A stretch of 64,000 bases of DNA. Origin: Proales similis (Eukaryota > Rotifera > Eurotatoria > Ploima > Proalidae). Under the pieces are notes generated by a model, which saw only the letters and a program-made list of their open reading frames with translations, made no database searches and was not told the origin of the DNA. The DNA is taken from the NCBI GenBank assembly GCA_019059635.1, contig JAGVRJ010000015.1:372001-436000 (forward strand), given 5' to 3'. Shown piece by piece: positions 10,801 to 22,441 of the stretch (position 1 is its first letter; the number at the start of each line of letters is the position of its first letter). The translations under genes were made by a program, and so were the position numbers.

Positions 10801-12462
10801 CCAGCAGCGGCAGCAGCTAGAGGAGCGAACAAACGACCCAAACTCAGATGCATTTGTCCAAGGTGGGCAAATAACCGGACCGAGCGAGCTAACAAACGGG
10901 ACAGCCAGTGGCCAACCAGCCAGCGAGGAGTGCGTAAACAACTCGCATTAACGAGCCCATCCTAAGCGGCGTGTGCTACACTAAAGGTCGTTACATTGGC
11001 CGCTGCCAAGCAAACAAGAGCCTGTTTGAGCTCGGCTTAGGTCACTCTAATCCGAACAGGCGCAAACGTTCTCTCGCATTAGAGCCCTTCTATTGCCAGT
11101 GGCGTCCAAGACGCCGCGCCTTGCACGTTCGGCTTGTTTGCGCGTCCAGTCCGTCCTCTCTTGTTTGTATTGAGGAGGCGCCCCTCTCTCTCTCTGTTTG
11201 AGAGGATTAAGAGCAAATAAGAGTGCGCGCACGGCTTCTTGCCCTCTTTGCGCTTGTCGCAGTCTCAACATCTCTCTGTCTCTCTCTCTCTCTCTATGGC
11301 TATTCCTATTCTATGTGCACACCACAAACATACACACGCGCGCGCACAAACAGGCAACGGCGCCATTAAAGCCGACGCCGAGCGTTCGGCTCGAGTGGAC
11401 AACTTGAATTTCAATTAACAGGCCCATTTTGGCCGTTCAGTTTAGTATTCTCTATTTTGCAGCTTGTCTGCTGTAGTTTGCATTCAGAATGTGTTTTTGG
11501 TGTGTTTGGCAATTAAGTTAGCGCCGTCTGACGGCCGACGCGCTAGTTCGTGCGAATCCGTTTTTGCTCAAATTCAATCTTCATCGAGAGAGGGAGAGAA
11601 GCGACCACAGCGGCCGAAAATAGCCGGAGCCGACGAGCACTGGCCAAAACAACTATTTAATCACGCATCTTCTCATTTACAAGCAGATTGATTCTATTCC
11701 GCGTGATCGACTCTGCTACTCACTTTGGCGGGCACTTGCGCAAGTCTACCGCTTAATTCAATTGTTAATTCAATTGTCGATCCTAATGAGATTCTAATTA
11801 AAGAAGACGACGGGTGGTCGTGCCGTGCACTCAAGAGCCGCCAGCTCCACTGCATTTGACGCGACCCTCTTGAGCGGCTCACCTTGGGCTAGTGGCCCAC
11901 AACGAGCATTCGCCAAGGGCCTATTCTCCCGGGTCTAGTTGACATTCCTCTCTTTAGGCGCCGACAGCCTCAGCAGCTGCCTGAAATCTTCTCCCACCAG
12001 CTCGTCCTGTCTTTCTCGTCTGTTGGCGCCCGCGGTCACCTTCCTCTCTGCACTTCTGCGTTGCACTTCTCTCCCGGCCACCGTGCACAAACTCATTTCA
12101 TTTAGATTTAGATTTTTTCCCAATTTTCGTTCGATTACTTTTCGTTTTGAGCTGTCGGTTCGCGTTTCCTGTCGGATACGCCTGAGAGCGAGCGGTCACT
12201 TCTCACATTACAATTATTTCTGCATTTAGCTTTTTAATTCACAATGGCTCGCAGCAGCCGCAAAGGCCGTAGAAGATTGGCTGTAAATGATGATGCTGCT
12301 TCTGCTGCTGCCCATGGCGATCATGATGATGATGATGATGGAACGAGAGCGTCAGAGAATTAGAATGGACGAGAGACTGACGGGCGGCGGAGGAGTGAGC
12401 TACTGCGATGTAGAAGAAGAGAAAACATGCAAAGCAGGCAGACAAGCATCAGCCAAGACTAC

Positions 12463-12499
<37 letters not shown>

Positions 12500-12998
12500 G
12501 AAAGAGAGAGAAAGAAAGAGGGAGAGAGAGAGAGGCGAGAAGACGAGCCGCAGACGTCGAGCGTTGAGTGAAACACTCCGACATGTGGCACTTGCGGCAT
12601 AGACACATCTGCTGACGGCTTAATGGGCCGTGCTGACGGCCTAGCGGACAGGCTAGCCAGCAAGCAGCTAGGCAGGCAGGCGATCGGACGCAATCGGTCT
12701 GACAAATGTTCGCGTTTAGTGATTTATTTGGCGAGATTTTATCTCTTCATAAATCAGTTCTATTTACTCAGTTGTGACCATTCGTTAGTTCGCTTATCGA
12801 GTTGCTTATCTTGCCTCAGCGACTAGGTGAATAATGCTCGACATGTGAACGTCACGTCGACCTCCTTTCGCCGCCCGCATCGCCGTCTTATCTCGCACAA
12901 AGGCCGACCTCGCTAATCCTCGCCTCGGCCGCATATTTGCACTTGATTAATCTCTTCAGTCTCTTCTCTCACGCTTTTCTTCCTCATTTGTTGATTAG
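7895..12998. other. 5.1 kb gene-free region upstream of Fas2-like gene
   Basis: The largest stretch here without a recognisable gene. It holds several simple repeats (GA about 9272-9298, CA about 9532-9543, CT about 10494-10512 and 11272-11296, and a long GA tract at 12462-12540). It also has a TATATAAG at about 9570-9577, a perfect palindrome ATTAGGCCTAAT at 8567-8578, and a tandem TTAATTCAATTG at 11753-11776. It ends in a pyrimidine-rich stretch and TTGATTAG directly before the Fas2-like ATG, which looks like a splice acceptor. One or more 5' untranslated exons of the Fas2-like gene, plus enhancers, probably lie here. None of the small open frames resembles a protein. Confidence 0.55.
12462..12540. 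repeat. GA/CT simple-sequence repeat
   Basis: Nearly uninterrupted AG dinucleotides with a few A and G insertions. It produces spurious open frames on both strands (poly Glu-Arg and poly Ser-Leu). Confidence 0.9.
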
Positions 12999-15900
12999 AT
13001 GAAGCGAATTGCCGCCCTAGTTCAATTGATGCTGCTGAGCACGGTGTCGTGCGGCCACCTCTACATCACGCCCATGCCAGACCAGGAAGGCGAAGTGGTG
13101 GCCACCATTGGACACTCGTTCGTGCTCTCTTGTGAAAGCTCAGGGCCCGATGCCGAGCGGCCCAAAGGTCTTCAATGGCGAACGCCAACCAACGAGCTGG
13201 TCAAGCCCGATCCCAATCAGCATGTGTTCACCGTTCTTCAGGGAGACACGCTGCGCCTCTTTTTCAACGAGCTCACTCCAAGCGACTCGGGCGTCTACGT
13301 TTGCATGGGCATTGAGTCGGGCGCTCCCAGAGAAGTCAGCGTACGTCTTGTGCTTCAAAGTAAGTCGAGCTCGTCTCGTCTGCCTCGTCTCCACTAGAGC
13401 TGAATGCCAATTCGAATTATAGAAAAAATCAACTTTCACGAGACGCCACTGGTGCAGTTTCTGCGCGCCGGAGAAGATGACACGATTAGATGCCACGCAC
13501 GAGCCAATCCGGGCCCAGAGATCTCCTGGTTCCGCAAAGGCGTGAACCTCATGCTCAAGAACGACCACAAGTACATGATGACCAACGAAGGCCTGATGGT
13601 CAAGAACGGCCAAGCCGAAGACGAGGGCGTTTACATTTGCCAAGCAGCGGTGACTGCCACCGGCGAAGTAAAGCGAATGGAAATCGATGTTCAAATAATT
13701 TGTAAGTGTTGGCAACTCTGTTCGACCCCAGCGGCCTAATGCAGCAGCGGCTTCTGTTAAAACAGCTCCGCCCGAATGGGTGCACAAGCCCGAGGACACT
13801 GAGGGAGTCCGGGGGCAGGATGCGATTCTGAAATGCTTGGCGTTCGGCAAACCAGCTCCGTCGTACCAGTGGCTGCGAAACGGAATTCCTGTGGCCGGCG
13901 AACGCTTCATTGTCAAGGACGGCTCATTGACTGTGCGCAATCTCGAGCGGCAAGACACCGCCACCTACACGTGCATAGCCGAAAACCAATCGGGCAGACT
14001 AGAGGCCAACATGAAGCTGTTCGTTCTCATCGGACCGGACATAAGTCTGATGGAGGACGTCAGAGTGATTGAGGGCAGCCGGGCCACTCTGAAATGCATT
14101 GTGAGAGAAGCGTTTCCCAAAGCAAGCATAAAATGGAAGTACGCCGACACGCAAGAGCCGATTGAGAACGGCGACAACTTTCTGATCGAACACGACACAG
14201 AAGACACGCAAATGGGAGGCTGGTCGTCGCTGACCATCTTGCGCACCTCGCGACTTGACAAGCGAAACTACACTTGCGTGGCCAGCAACAAGGCTGCGGT
14301 TAGCGAGCGCGATGTCCAGCTCTTGGTCGAGTACATGCCCAAGTTGATATTGAACAGCGAGGCGCGCGAGATCTACTACAGCTGGATTAGCACTGACCAT
14401 TTGGGAAACAGCGGAGCGGCAGCGGCTGCCTCCAGCGTCCGCTCATTTCCGGTCATTTTCACTTGCTTGGCCGATGCAGAGCCGGCGCCAGTGATCACTT
14501 GGTACAAGGACGGCATCCCGCTCGACCTGAAGGATCCACGCTTCCGCGAGCTGAAGAGTTCTACGGGCGTTAGCAAACTCGAAGCAACTCCTCGTTCGAT
14601 CGCCGACTTTGGAACGTACCAGTGCCGAGCCGAGAACAAGCACGGCCGAGAGGAGCGAGTAGTTCAGCTCCGAAAAGCAGACCCGCCCAAGTTCGCACCC
14701 AAGACCAGAATCACAGACATAAAGCCGGACCGAGTCTCGTTCGAAGTGATTCCGTCCGATGCTCCAGATGCCAACGGAGGCCTCCCTATCGAAGCCTACA
14801 AGTTCGAGTGGCGCCTCAGCAACGGCGAATGGAACTATGAAAAGGAAATTGCACTCGATCTGGCCGGCGTCGACTACTTGACGTCCCCAACGCCAAAGCT
14901 TCGAAATGCCATCATTGACTCGCTCATGCCTGACACCGACTACGTGTTCAGAGTGGCTGCTGTGAGCAAGGCCGGCGTCGGATCTTTCGGAAGGGACGAG
15001 ATCAGTGTGCGCACAGCCCCTCGCCAGCAGCCCGAGGCGGTGCGAGTGATCAGCCGCGAGAAATGTCTGGACGCCACTCAATGCCTACTTGAATGGACCG
15101 TGGATAGCAACGGGGGATCGCCGATCAGGGAATATCTCGTAAAATGGCGACAGGTTTGATTTCTCTTGTCCTCAACTCGGCCATTCGGACCAATCCTAAG
15201 CCAAGCATCAATTAAGATTGTGTACGAGGATCCGCAGTACAAGCACCGAAATCCGGGAAAGATCGGACCATGGTCAGCAGTCGTTCGCTTGCCTGAAGCG
15301 CAGGTCAGCTACGAGATTGCCGGCCTGCTGCCCAACTCGTTCTACGAAGTGGATATTGTTGCCCGAAATGACATTGGACCTTCAGCCTCGCAGCCGTTCC
15401 GCATTCGAACTGCACCTCTCACTCGAGGTAAGTTTTAATCTTCTCTCTCATTTGCTCATGCTCGCTTCTGCCGCGGCATCTCAAGTATTTCAATCTGGAA
15501 CCTTCTCTCATCGCACTCATCCTATTCGCTCTATCTCTTTCTCTCTCTCTTTATCCATCTATCTGCCTGCCTGCTTGCCTTTTACTACATTTTTTCCCTT
15601 GTGAATCACTTTCAGCCGAGTTGAGCGCAAGCTTATTGGAGAAGTATATGCAGCCGAACGGCGAATTCGTGGTGCCCGGCTCGCCTCGCAATCAGGCACT
15701 CAGGCCGTGTTCCGTCTACTTCGGCCAGCTCTTAGCGCCCTTAGTCTTACTAACAATCCTTCACAATCCGTTCTAATAATCTCAGACATCTGCCCCGTAG
15801 TCGTAGGAGCCTGTTGTTTTGGCTCTTGTTTTGTTCATTATTGCAATAAAGTCTGCTTGCCAGCCCTGTCAAACTAGCCAGTGGTAGAAGGCTTCTATGA

Positions 15901-16453
15901 GAGAGCTCACTCACCCAAGTTCTCTAGTCTTTAATTCTAATCAAATTCATTTGCGCCAGACTAAAGCAAGATTGGCCTCTAATTTGACTAATTGAAATGT
16001 AGACGACAACTCGGAAGCATACAGACAGCGCAACTTGCGCACCATCAATCAAGCGGTCATCATCGCGCTCTCCATCCTCGGCGCGCTCATTCTCTTCCTC
16101 TTGATCGATTTGATGTGCCTGATTCGTTCGAATTGCGGCTTCCTCGCCATGATCGCCAAATCGTGCAGCAAAGACAAATCCAAATCGGCCGAGTATAGAA
16201 TGTAATTAGCCAAGCGACGCCATCTAATTCATCACAGTTTATGCTGATTTTTGTCCGCCAGGAAAAACCCTCCGCCGAAAATAGTTCAACATGAGCCCAA
16301 GAGCAACGATCGCGGCCAGTACAAGCCAATTGAGGCCAACGACGATCAACAAGAAGCCAGCAAGGAAACGACGGTATTGCTTGCTTTCACCACTCGCTGC
16401 TCTCCTCCGTCATTTTACTCTAACTCTCTGAACAGATTTTCATGAAGGAGTAA
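12999..16453 (+). CDS. Fas2: Fasciclin-II/NCAM-like adhesion protein (transmembrane and GPI forms)
   Basis: Immunoglobulin-superfamily cell adhesion molecule. Coding exons of the transmembrane form: 12999-13359, 13423-13701, 13766-15153, 15217-15427, 16003-16201, 16262-16373 and 16436-16453, giving 855 residues. An alternative last exon (15616-15776) gives a 799-residue form. A signal peptide (residues 1-19) is followed by five Ig domains (about 25-120, 122-213, 217-305, 308-400 and 405-512, each with paired Cys, a core Trp and DxGxYxC). Two fibronectin-III domains follow (about 518-626 and 634-746). The 5 Ig + 2 FN3 layout is that of Fasciclin II and NCAM, homophilic adhesion proteins of neurons. 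The transmembrane exon encodes a helix at about 764-788 and a 67-residue cytoplasmic tail rich in Lys and Asp. The ATG is preceded by a splice-acceptor-like sequence, so a 5' UTR intron is likely. Confidence 0.93.
15616..15776 (+). CDS. Fas2: Alternative last exon of Fas2-like gene, GPI-anchor tail
   Basis: This exon begins after TTTCAG at 15611-15615 and joins in phase to exon 15217-15427. It encodes 53 residues ending in a 20-residue hydrophobic run (SVYFGQLLAPLVLLTILHNP plus F) directly before TAA 15774-15776. No charged cytoplasmic residue follows the run. That is the signature of a GPI-attachment signal, with small residues (NGE, PGS) upstream as possible attachment sites. It has its own AATAAA at 15845-15850. 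The next acceptor (15996-16002) opens the transmembrane alternative in the same phase. GPI and transmembrane forms are known for Drosophila Fas2 and vertebrate NCAM. Confidence 0.85.
15845..15850 (+). terminator. Internal polyadenylation signal for the GPI isoform
   Basis: AATAAA 69 bases after the GPI-form stop codon and 150 bases before the acceptor of the transmembrane exon. Use of this signal versus splicing past it would decide the isoform. Confidence 0.75.
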
Positions 16454-17444
16454 AACAGCAGCCACCTGCCGCGCTTACCTAACAGTAAATCAGTCGTGAC
16501 TTTGGCTCAGCCCGCATTTTGGCGACGCTCGTCTTTTATTTGAGCTTGCACTTGCCCTTCTTCTTCTTTTTTCCCATTCATGGGCTGTTTGATTCTCTTC
16601 GAAGACTTTTCTTGACTCTCTTTTTGATTATCTTTATCTGCTTGTTGTCTCTCACGTGTCCTCTGTGTCTCCTCAATTTGCTTATTTGCCGAACAATGCA
16701 TTCGTCTTTTTGCCTCTTATTCTCAATGTTTCTTCTCCCTCACGCCCAGCATTCTTGAAACTAAATTATTTCACGCACTCTCCTTTTTTTTAACATTGCA
16801 TTTTGGCCTCTTACTGTTATTTGAACGAAAAAACAAACAACCTGTCGGGAGAAGCAATTAGCCATTTATTTGCGTCAGTCGTACTCCGTTGCGTCATTCG
16901 CTGCACTCAGGAATAGGCGGCTGTCGATTAAACCCAATGTTTGATTGTCTAAAGCTTTAAGCTTAAAAAACTCGCGAGGACTGCAGTTGGATTTTTGAAT
17001 TTTAACTGTTCCACAGAGAACACGTTGAACACCCAAGTCACGCCTCAAGCAACCTTCAACTAGTCCTCGATTGAGCATAGAACTGAACAGCCTAGAATTG
17101 AATTCGAAATGGGATTGCAAGCCACTGCATTCTAAATTGCTAGAGTTGGCTCGATGCCCTCAAGTCCTCGAACGAAATCGATTAAACTGAGGCTTCGTAA
17201 ATTCCTATGCCGTTCTCTTTTAGTTGAAAAATATATTGAACAGTTTCAATGAAGCAATTTCATAGGTCTCGAGTTAATAATTGCGTTTGTTTCCAATTTC
17301 CTCTAGCTTTGGCATTTCAAGTCATGTTCTGCAATCTACGCGTGATTTTAACGCGCATTAGCGCGCCATTTGCCGCTCTTCCTCTTGGTCATAATAAAAG
17401 AAAAAAACGACTCGCAGAGCATTTCAGCCACCAAAACCCGAGCG
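16454..17444. other. Spacer between Fas2-like gene and arrestin cluster
   Basis: About 1 kb with the 3' UTR of the transmembrane Fas2 form and the upstream region of the first arrestin gene. It is pyrimidine-rich from 16530 to 16680. Candidate polyadenylation signals are ATTAAA at 16927-16932 and AATAAA at 17393-17398. No protein-coding signal was seen. Confidence 0.5.
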
Positions 17445-17450
17445 TATAAA
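17445..17450 (+). promoter_or_regulatory. TATA box of first arrestin gene
   Basis: TATAAA 65 bases upstream of the ATG at 17515. Similarly placed TATA boxes precede the second and third copies. Confidence 0.65.
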
Positions 17451-17514
17451 TTGGCAGTTAAAAAAAAATCGAAGCATTTCATAAAACAAATCTGATTTAA
17501 CAACTCGTCTGAGA

Positions 17515-18827
17515 ATGGGAAAAGTGGACACGTTCACGATAACGCTGTCCAAACAAGTGCCGTACTATTTCTCTGGCGAAACGCTCAATGGGCAAGTGTT
17601 CATCAAAGTGAGTGAACGACTGAAAATCAACGCGTTTAGACTTCGTTTTCATGGCCAGGCCTTTGTCAGATGGTAAATAACTCTCTATAGCCTTCTTTGC
17701 GTTGACTAGAAGTAGAAGTTTGCAAAATTTTCAAAACACCATTTGAACAGGACTGAGACGCATGGCAGTAAAGAGAGAAGGAGAAAAGTGACTTATCGTG
17801 CCAGTGAGAATTACTTGGACTATTCGCTCACTGTGCTCGAGAAGAAGGGAAACGATGAGTTGTATCTAGAGCCGGGCGAGAGGGTTTATCCCTTTTCGGT
17901 TTTGCTTCCGCCCAATCTTCCCGGAAGCTTTGAGCATCCTCATGGCCATATTCGATACTCAGTGAAGGCCACACTCGACATTCCTTGGTAAACAGTGCAA
18001 CAGCTCTCTAAGCCAGTCGGCTCTAATCTCCTCATGTGCTTTAATTGCGCAAAAAAAGGGCGTTTGACAAGCACAGTTTACACGTGTTCTCAGTGGTCAC
18101 TCATTTGGATTTGAACCAGTTTCCGAACTTGTCCCAGTCACAAGGCACCACAGCAGACAAGCAAGTTGGATGTCTTTGCTGCAAGTCCGGCAACGTTCAC
18201 GCCCTCTTTGGCCTCCAAAAGAGTAAGATTTCGAGTCTGAAACAAACAGCCGACCGACGTAAAATTTTTGCTCAAGCTGGATTCGTTGCGGGCGAAACGG
18301 TGGCGTTCGGAGCCAAGATTGAGAACAAAAGCAGCCGCCAAGTGAAAGAAATGAGTCTCACTCTCGTTCAGTCGATCAGACTTATAACCCCGCGCAAGAT
18401 CCGCACGATGCTGCAAGACTGCTTGACTGTTCGCTATGCGGGCACAATTGCGGCCAATCAAGTCTACGATTGGACCCATTCTGAGAGCCAGTTTGTTATT
18501 CCGCCAGTCAGCTTGACGTTGAGCGGAATAAGTCGAGTGATAGAGATCACTTACTTCCTAAAACTCAACTTTGACATGAGCGGCCTTTCAATAAGCACCA
18601 ACATGATGATCCCGGTCGTGATTGGCTCTGTGCCAATCGGAATTAGTTCGGGCCAATATGAGTGCACTTACAGGCCGACCACAATCGACACAGGCGACGG
18701 CGGCCTCGTCGACGACCAGGATGGCAGCAACGGTGAGATGGTCGAGAACGATCTCAGCTCATTCAAGCCGTTTTATCCTTATTACGAGTCATTGCCGCCT
18801 CCACCTGCGCCGCCCTCGTCCTCCTAG
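17515..18827 (+). CDS. Alpha-arrestin (arrestin domain-containing protein), copy 1
   Basis: Four exons (17515-17672, 17751-17987, 18059-18222, 18277-18827), 369 residues. The arrestin-N half covers residues 1-175 (start MGKVDTFTITLS, then a PYYFSGE loop, the FPFS.LPPNLP stretch and IRYSVKATLDIPW). The arrestin-C half begins near the cysteine cluster VGCLCCKSGNV and GFVAGETV, and ends at VVIGSVPIG (about residue 315). Alpha-arrestins are adaptors that bring NEDD4-family ubiquitin ligases to membrane receptors and transporters. The acidic tail ends in a FKPFYPYYESLPPPP stretch with no PPxY motif. The third intron is 54 bases, a multiple of three and stop-free. AATAAA lies at 18891-18896. This is the first of four tandem paralogues. 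Confidence 0.93.
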
Positions 18828-19241
18828 TCCTAAAACTCCTTACTGAACCAGCTGCACTTAAAAGAAACTTGAAGCGTATGTTTCGTGAATAATAAACAAA
18901 TTCTAAAATTGCGGCTCTGACGTTTAAGAGAAGCTCTGCGAAACTCTGTACTGAACAAAGACGAGTTGACAAAGGCGGCAAATGCATTCGCCACGCCAAC
19001 TACGCACGAAATTTTTTATTTACTTTTAGCAGTTTGCGTCAAACTTGCAATGCATTCTAATCGATCCGACTTGCTGTTACATTTCGATCTGCCCCGCTGC
19101 TTATTTGATTAAGCTCGCGGCTCGGCATAAGTGTCTTGAGCACGAACAGAACTGAAATAGCGAATGTTTATTATACCTTTTTCCGTTGCCTTAGTGCCCG
19201 AGGCTGCACAGAACAGGCATAATTGAAACTTTGTCTGCAAA

Positions 19242-19247
19242 TATAAA
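19242..19247 (+). promoter_or_regulatory. TATA box of second arrestin gene
   Basis: TATAAA 64 bases upstream of the ATG at 19311. Confidence 0.65.
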
Positions 19248-19310
19248 GCAGAGCGATAGAGGAATAGAGAAAAGAAGAAAAAAGTCGAGTTTACCAAGCT
19301 GCGAGCGAAA

Positions 19311-20571
19311 ATGGGCAAGGTGAATGTTTTTAGAATTACTGTCGAAAAGCCATACTACTTCGCCTGCGAGAACTTGACCGGTCAAGTTCACATAAACCTA
19401 AGCGAGCGGCTCAAGATAAACGGTGTCAAGCTGCATATTTTCGGCCGGGCTTATGTAAGATGGTAAGTGAATGAGCTCTTACTCGGACCACCCTAACTCA
19501 GCCAAACGTTGAAATAAGGACCGAGAGCCAAGGGACCGGCAAAAACCGAAGAACGCGAACCTACACGGCAACCGAACGCTACATGGACTTTCCATTCGAC
19601 TTGTTGAAAAAAGGCGACCAGGATTTATATTTGGAACCTGGAAACGTCACGTTTCCATTTTCGATTACTTTGCCACCGAATCTGCCCAGCAGCTTCGAGT
19701 TCATGAATGCCAACATAAGATATGGCGTGAAGGCTACCCTCGACATACCATGGTCAGTTGGCCCAATCTGATCACCAGTCTTGTCCGAAGAATGCTCAGT
19801 TTCTCCCGAAATTTTAGGGCCTTTGACAAGCACAGTGAGCTGACCTTTACTGTGGTCAGCCATTTTGATTTGAATCAGTTGCCGAATTTGGCTCAGTCGC
19901 AGGGCACCACAGCTGACAAGCAAGTCGGATGTCTGTGCTGTAAAGCCGGAAACGTCAAAGCTTTGTTCGGCGTTCAAAAGAGTAAGGAAATGGCACATTT
20001 AAATGACACAATTGATGATGAGCTCGTTTAAGCTGGTTTCGTTCCGGGCGAGTCGGTCGCGTTCGGAGCCAAGATCGACAATCAGAGTACCCGTGAAGTG
20101 AAGGAAATGACTCTTTCGTTGGTGCAATCGGTCAAACTCATTACACCTTCGAAAAGCCGAACGTCCGCTCGACAGGTGGCCAGTGTGCCTTTCACGGGCA
20201 AAATAGGGGCCAGTCAGATGTACGATTGGACTCACTCGGAGACTCCGTTTGTCATTCCGCCGATCGTGTCTTCATCCAACGGAACTTGTCGCATCATTCA
20301 AGTCTCTTATAATCTAGTTCTCAACTTTGACATGAGTGGCATTTCGGTGAGCACTGACATGCTCATTCCCGTTGTGATCGGCTCAATACCGATCGGAATG
20401 AGTCCAACCAATCCAAAATGTGCTTACAAGCCGAGCATATTGGAATCTGACGTCTTGCCGGACGACGATGGTGAAAGTAAGGGCGAAATGGTCGAAAGTG
20501 ATTTGAAGAGCTTCAAGCCCTACTATCCCTACTATGAGTCTATGCCAGCACCTCCTCCTAACAAGGCCTGA
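19311..20571 (+). CDS. Alpha-arrestin, copy 2
   Basis: Four exons (19311-19462, 19519-19752, 19818-19981, 20033-20571), 362 residues. It has the same intron positions and phases as copy 1. Exon 3 is exactly 164 bases; exons 1 and 2 are 6 and 3 bases shorter. Landmarks are conserved: MGKVNVFRITVEKPYYFACE at the start, the VGCLCCKAGNV cluster, GFVPGESVAF and VVIGSIPIG. The tail carries KGEMVESDLKSFKPYYPYYE and ends PAPPPNKA, so there is no PPxY motif for WW-domain ligases. It is most similar by eye to copy 1, consistent with recent tandem duplication. AATAAA lies at 20627-20632. Confidence 0.93.
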
Positions 20572-20778
20572 GATCTTCCTATATTAATCTGAATATTTCA
20601 AGACTATTTACTTGTTTAACTTCCACAATAAAAAGCCGAACTTTTAATTCACCTGGCTTGATAATCTGCTCAACCGGGCCTCATTGCAGCATAATAAAAC
20701 GCAGCTAGTTCCAACGTCACTCCTCGTTGCTTGAATTCTTGACGTGCTGAAGCAGACAAATATTTGCTGGGTTCGGGG

Positions 20779-20784
20779 TATAAA
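20779..20784 (+). promoter_or_regulatory. TATA box of third arrestin gene
   Basis: TATAAA 113 bases upstream of the ATG at 20897. Confidence 0.6.
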
Positions 20785-20896
20785 GAGTGCACTCGGCCCT
20801 TTTTGTCAATCAAATTAAACTCGTGCAAGTGAAGCTCCATTTGTTCATTTCGCCAGAGCCATTTCGATAAAGAAGAGCGAGAAAGATCCGAGTAAA

Positions 20897-22090
20897 ATGG
20901 GAAAGGTGGAATTTATCGAACTCAATCTGGACAAAAATCCGCCGACATACTTCTCTGACGAGCCGATCACCGGGCATGTTTTGGTGAAGATAAACGAGCC
21001 CATTCAAGTGAACAACGTTAAGCTTGAAATAAAAGCTCACGCCCGAACTCGTTGGTAGCAGGCCGCCTCTTATTGATTCTCTCAATGGTTGTGTAACGGG
21101 TAACTCATTACAAGGCGCGGCCACGAAGGAATCGGATCTGACCGAGAGCCGGCCGTCTTTTCTGCTTCGCGCGTTCTCCTTAAGCAAGAAACGCCCATAA
21201 TCGCCTACCGAGGTTCTGAGACAACACGACTCGAGCCGGGCCTGCATAATTTTCCGTTCAAAGTTACTCTTCCGGTTGAGATTCCGTCCAGCCTTGAGAA
21301 TCCGATCGGCACCATCCGATACACTGTCACCGGCGTCCTGGACGTTCCTTGGTTTGCTTTTCATTTCGCGTCCGATAATTTGCTATTGGCAAACTGACCG
21401 GAGATTTGAAAGGGCGCTCGACAAAAAAGCGCGCAAAATGATATTCATGATCCAAAGACTCGATTTGAACAACATTCCAGCTCTACGGATGCCAGTGGCA
21501 ACCTCGTCGATTAAGAAAGTTGGCTGCCTATGCTGCTCGTCTGGCTCGATAGAGATAAGCATGACACTGCAGAAAGGTGAGTAGACGAATTGGGCTTTCA
21601 TTCAAAAAGAGATTTGACTCCTCGGAAAGCTGGTTTCGTGCCAGGAGAACAAGTCGATTTTCTCGTCTCTATTGAGAACAATTCAAACTCCTCGATCAAA
21701 AGTCTCAAACTGAGTCTCGTACAAAAGCTGATCTTTCGCGCCGACATGAAGCGGAGAGCTCTTGATCAAATCATTGCGATGACTGGAAACGGACGAGAGA
21801 TTGGAGCCAGAGAACATTTGAAATGGGACGGCTCAGAGCGTCCACTGATCATCCCGCCTTGTCTGCCTTCGCTGCCCAAACTTTGTCCTCTAATTGAGAT
21901 GCACTACATCATTGCTCTAGAGGTTGACATAAGCGGCCCATCGATTGACAAGCAACTCTATGCCGGCATTACGATTGGCAATGTGCCTTTGAGTCCCAAC
22001 CCAGGCGACCCTTCAGCCCGTCCTTCTGTAGACTTGGCAAACTTTGATTTGCCATTTAAGCGAGTTGATGATTCCGATCCAGAACTCTAG
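20897..22090 (+). CDS. Alpha-arrestin, copy 3 (divergent, short tail)
   Basis: Four exons (20897-21054, 21115-21351, 21413-21576, 21630-22090), 339 residues. Exon lengths 158/237/164 match copies 1 and 4, but the sequence is the most divergent of the four. The PYYFSGE loop is replaced by PTYFSDE, and the Arg-rich segment opening exon 2 is lost. The LPxNLP stretch reads LPVEIP. The C-terminus stops soon after GITIGNVPLSP, so the acidic YPYYES tail of the other copies is missing. The arrestin-C cysteine cluster VGCLCCSSGSI and GFVPGEQVDF are kept. Loss of the tail suggests a changed partner range. It is intact: all splice sites are canonical and no stop interrupts it. AATAAA lies at 22162-22167. 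Confidence 0.9.
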
Positions 22091-22441
22091 CCCCCATCTG
22101 GCTTTTTTCTTGCTCTTTTCTCAGAGCCCGTTTCAAACAAACTCATTTTTGCTTAGTCCTTAATAAAATATAATTATCTAGCGATATGCGAAAACTAACA
22201 TTCAAGCTTGATTTTCAAATTACGCCTCTGCATTTTATGGTTGACACATTCGTCAGCTTTGTCCTTAGAATTTTTTTTTGCTTCTAGATTGGAAAATTAA
22301 TTGTCTTATCTGGATTGAATAATATTGAGCAAAGATGATTATTCATAAAAGACTTTTAGTTTCTCATAATGATTTAAACATAAGCAGCAGTTGAAAAGCT
22401 AATCATTGGTACTTGATCGTTGAATACCTCCCGAGCTACAG

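Noticed and set aside
12239-12705. Open frames on both strands across the GA repeat
   Set aside because: Low-complexity repeats (Glu-Arg, Ser-Leu, His runs) produced by simple sequence; not proteins.
13140-15081. Long antisense open frames opposite the Fas2-like exons
   Set aside because: Mirror frames of strongly coding sequence with GC-rich codon use; no domain and wrong strand.
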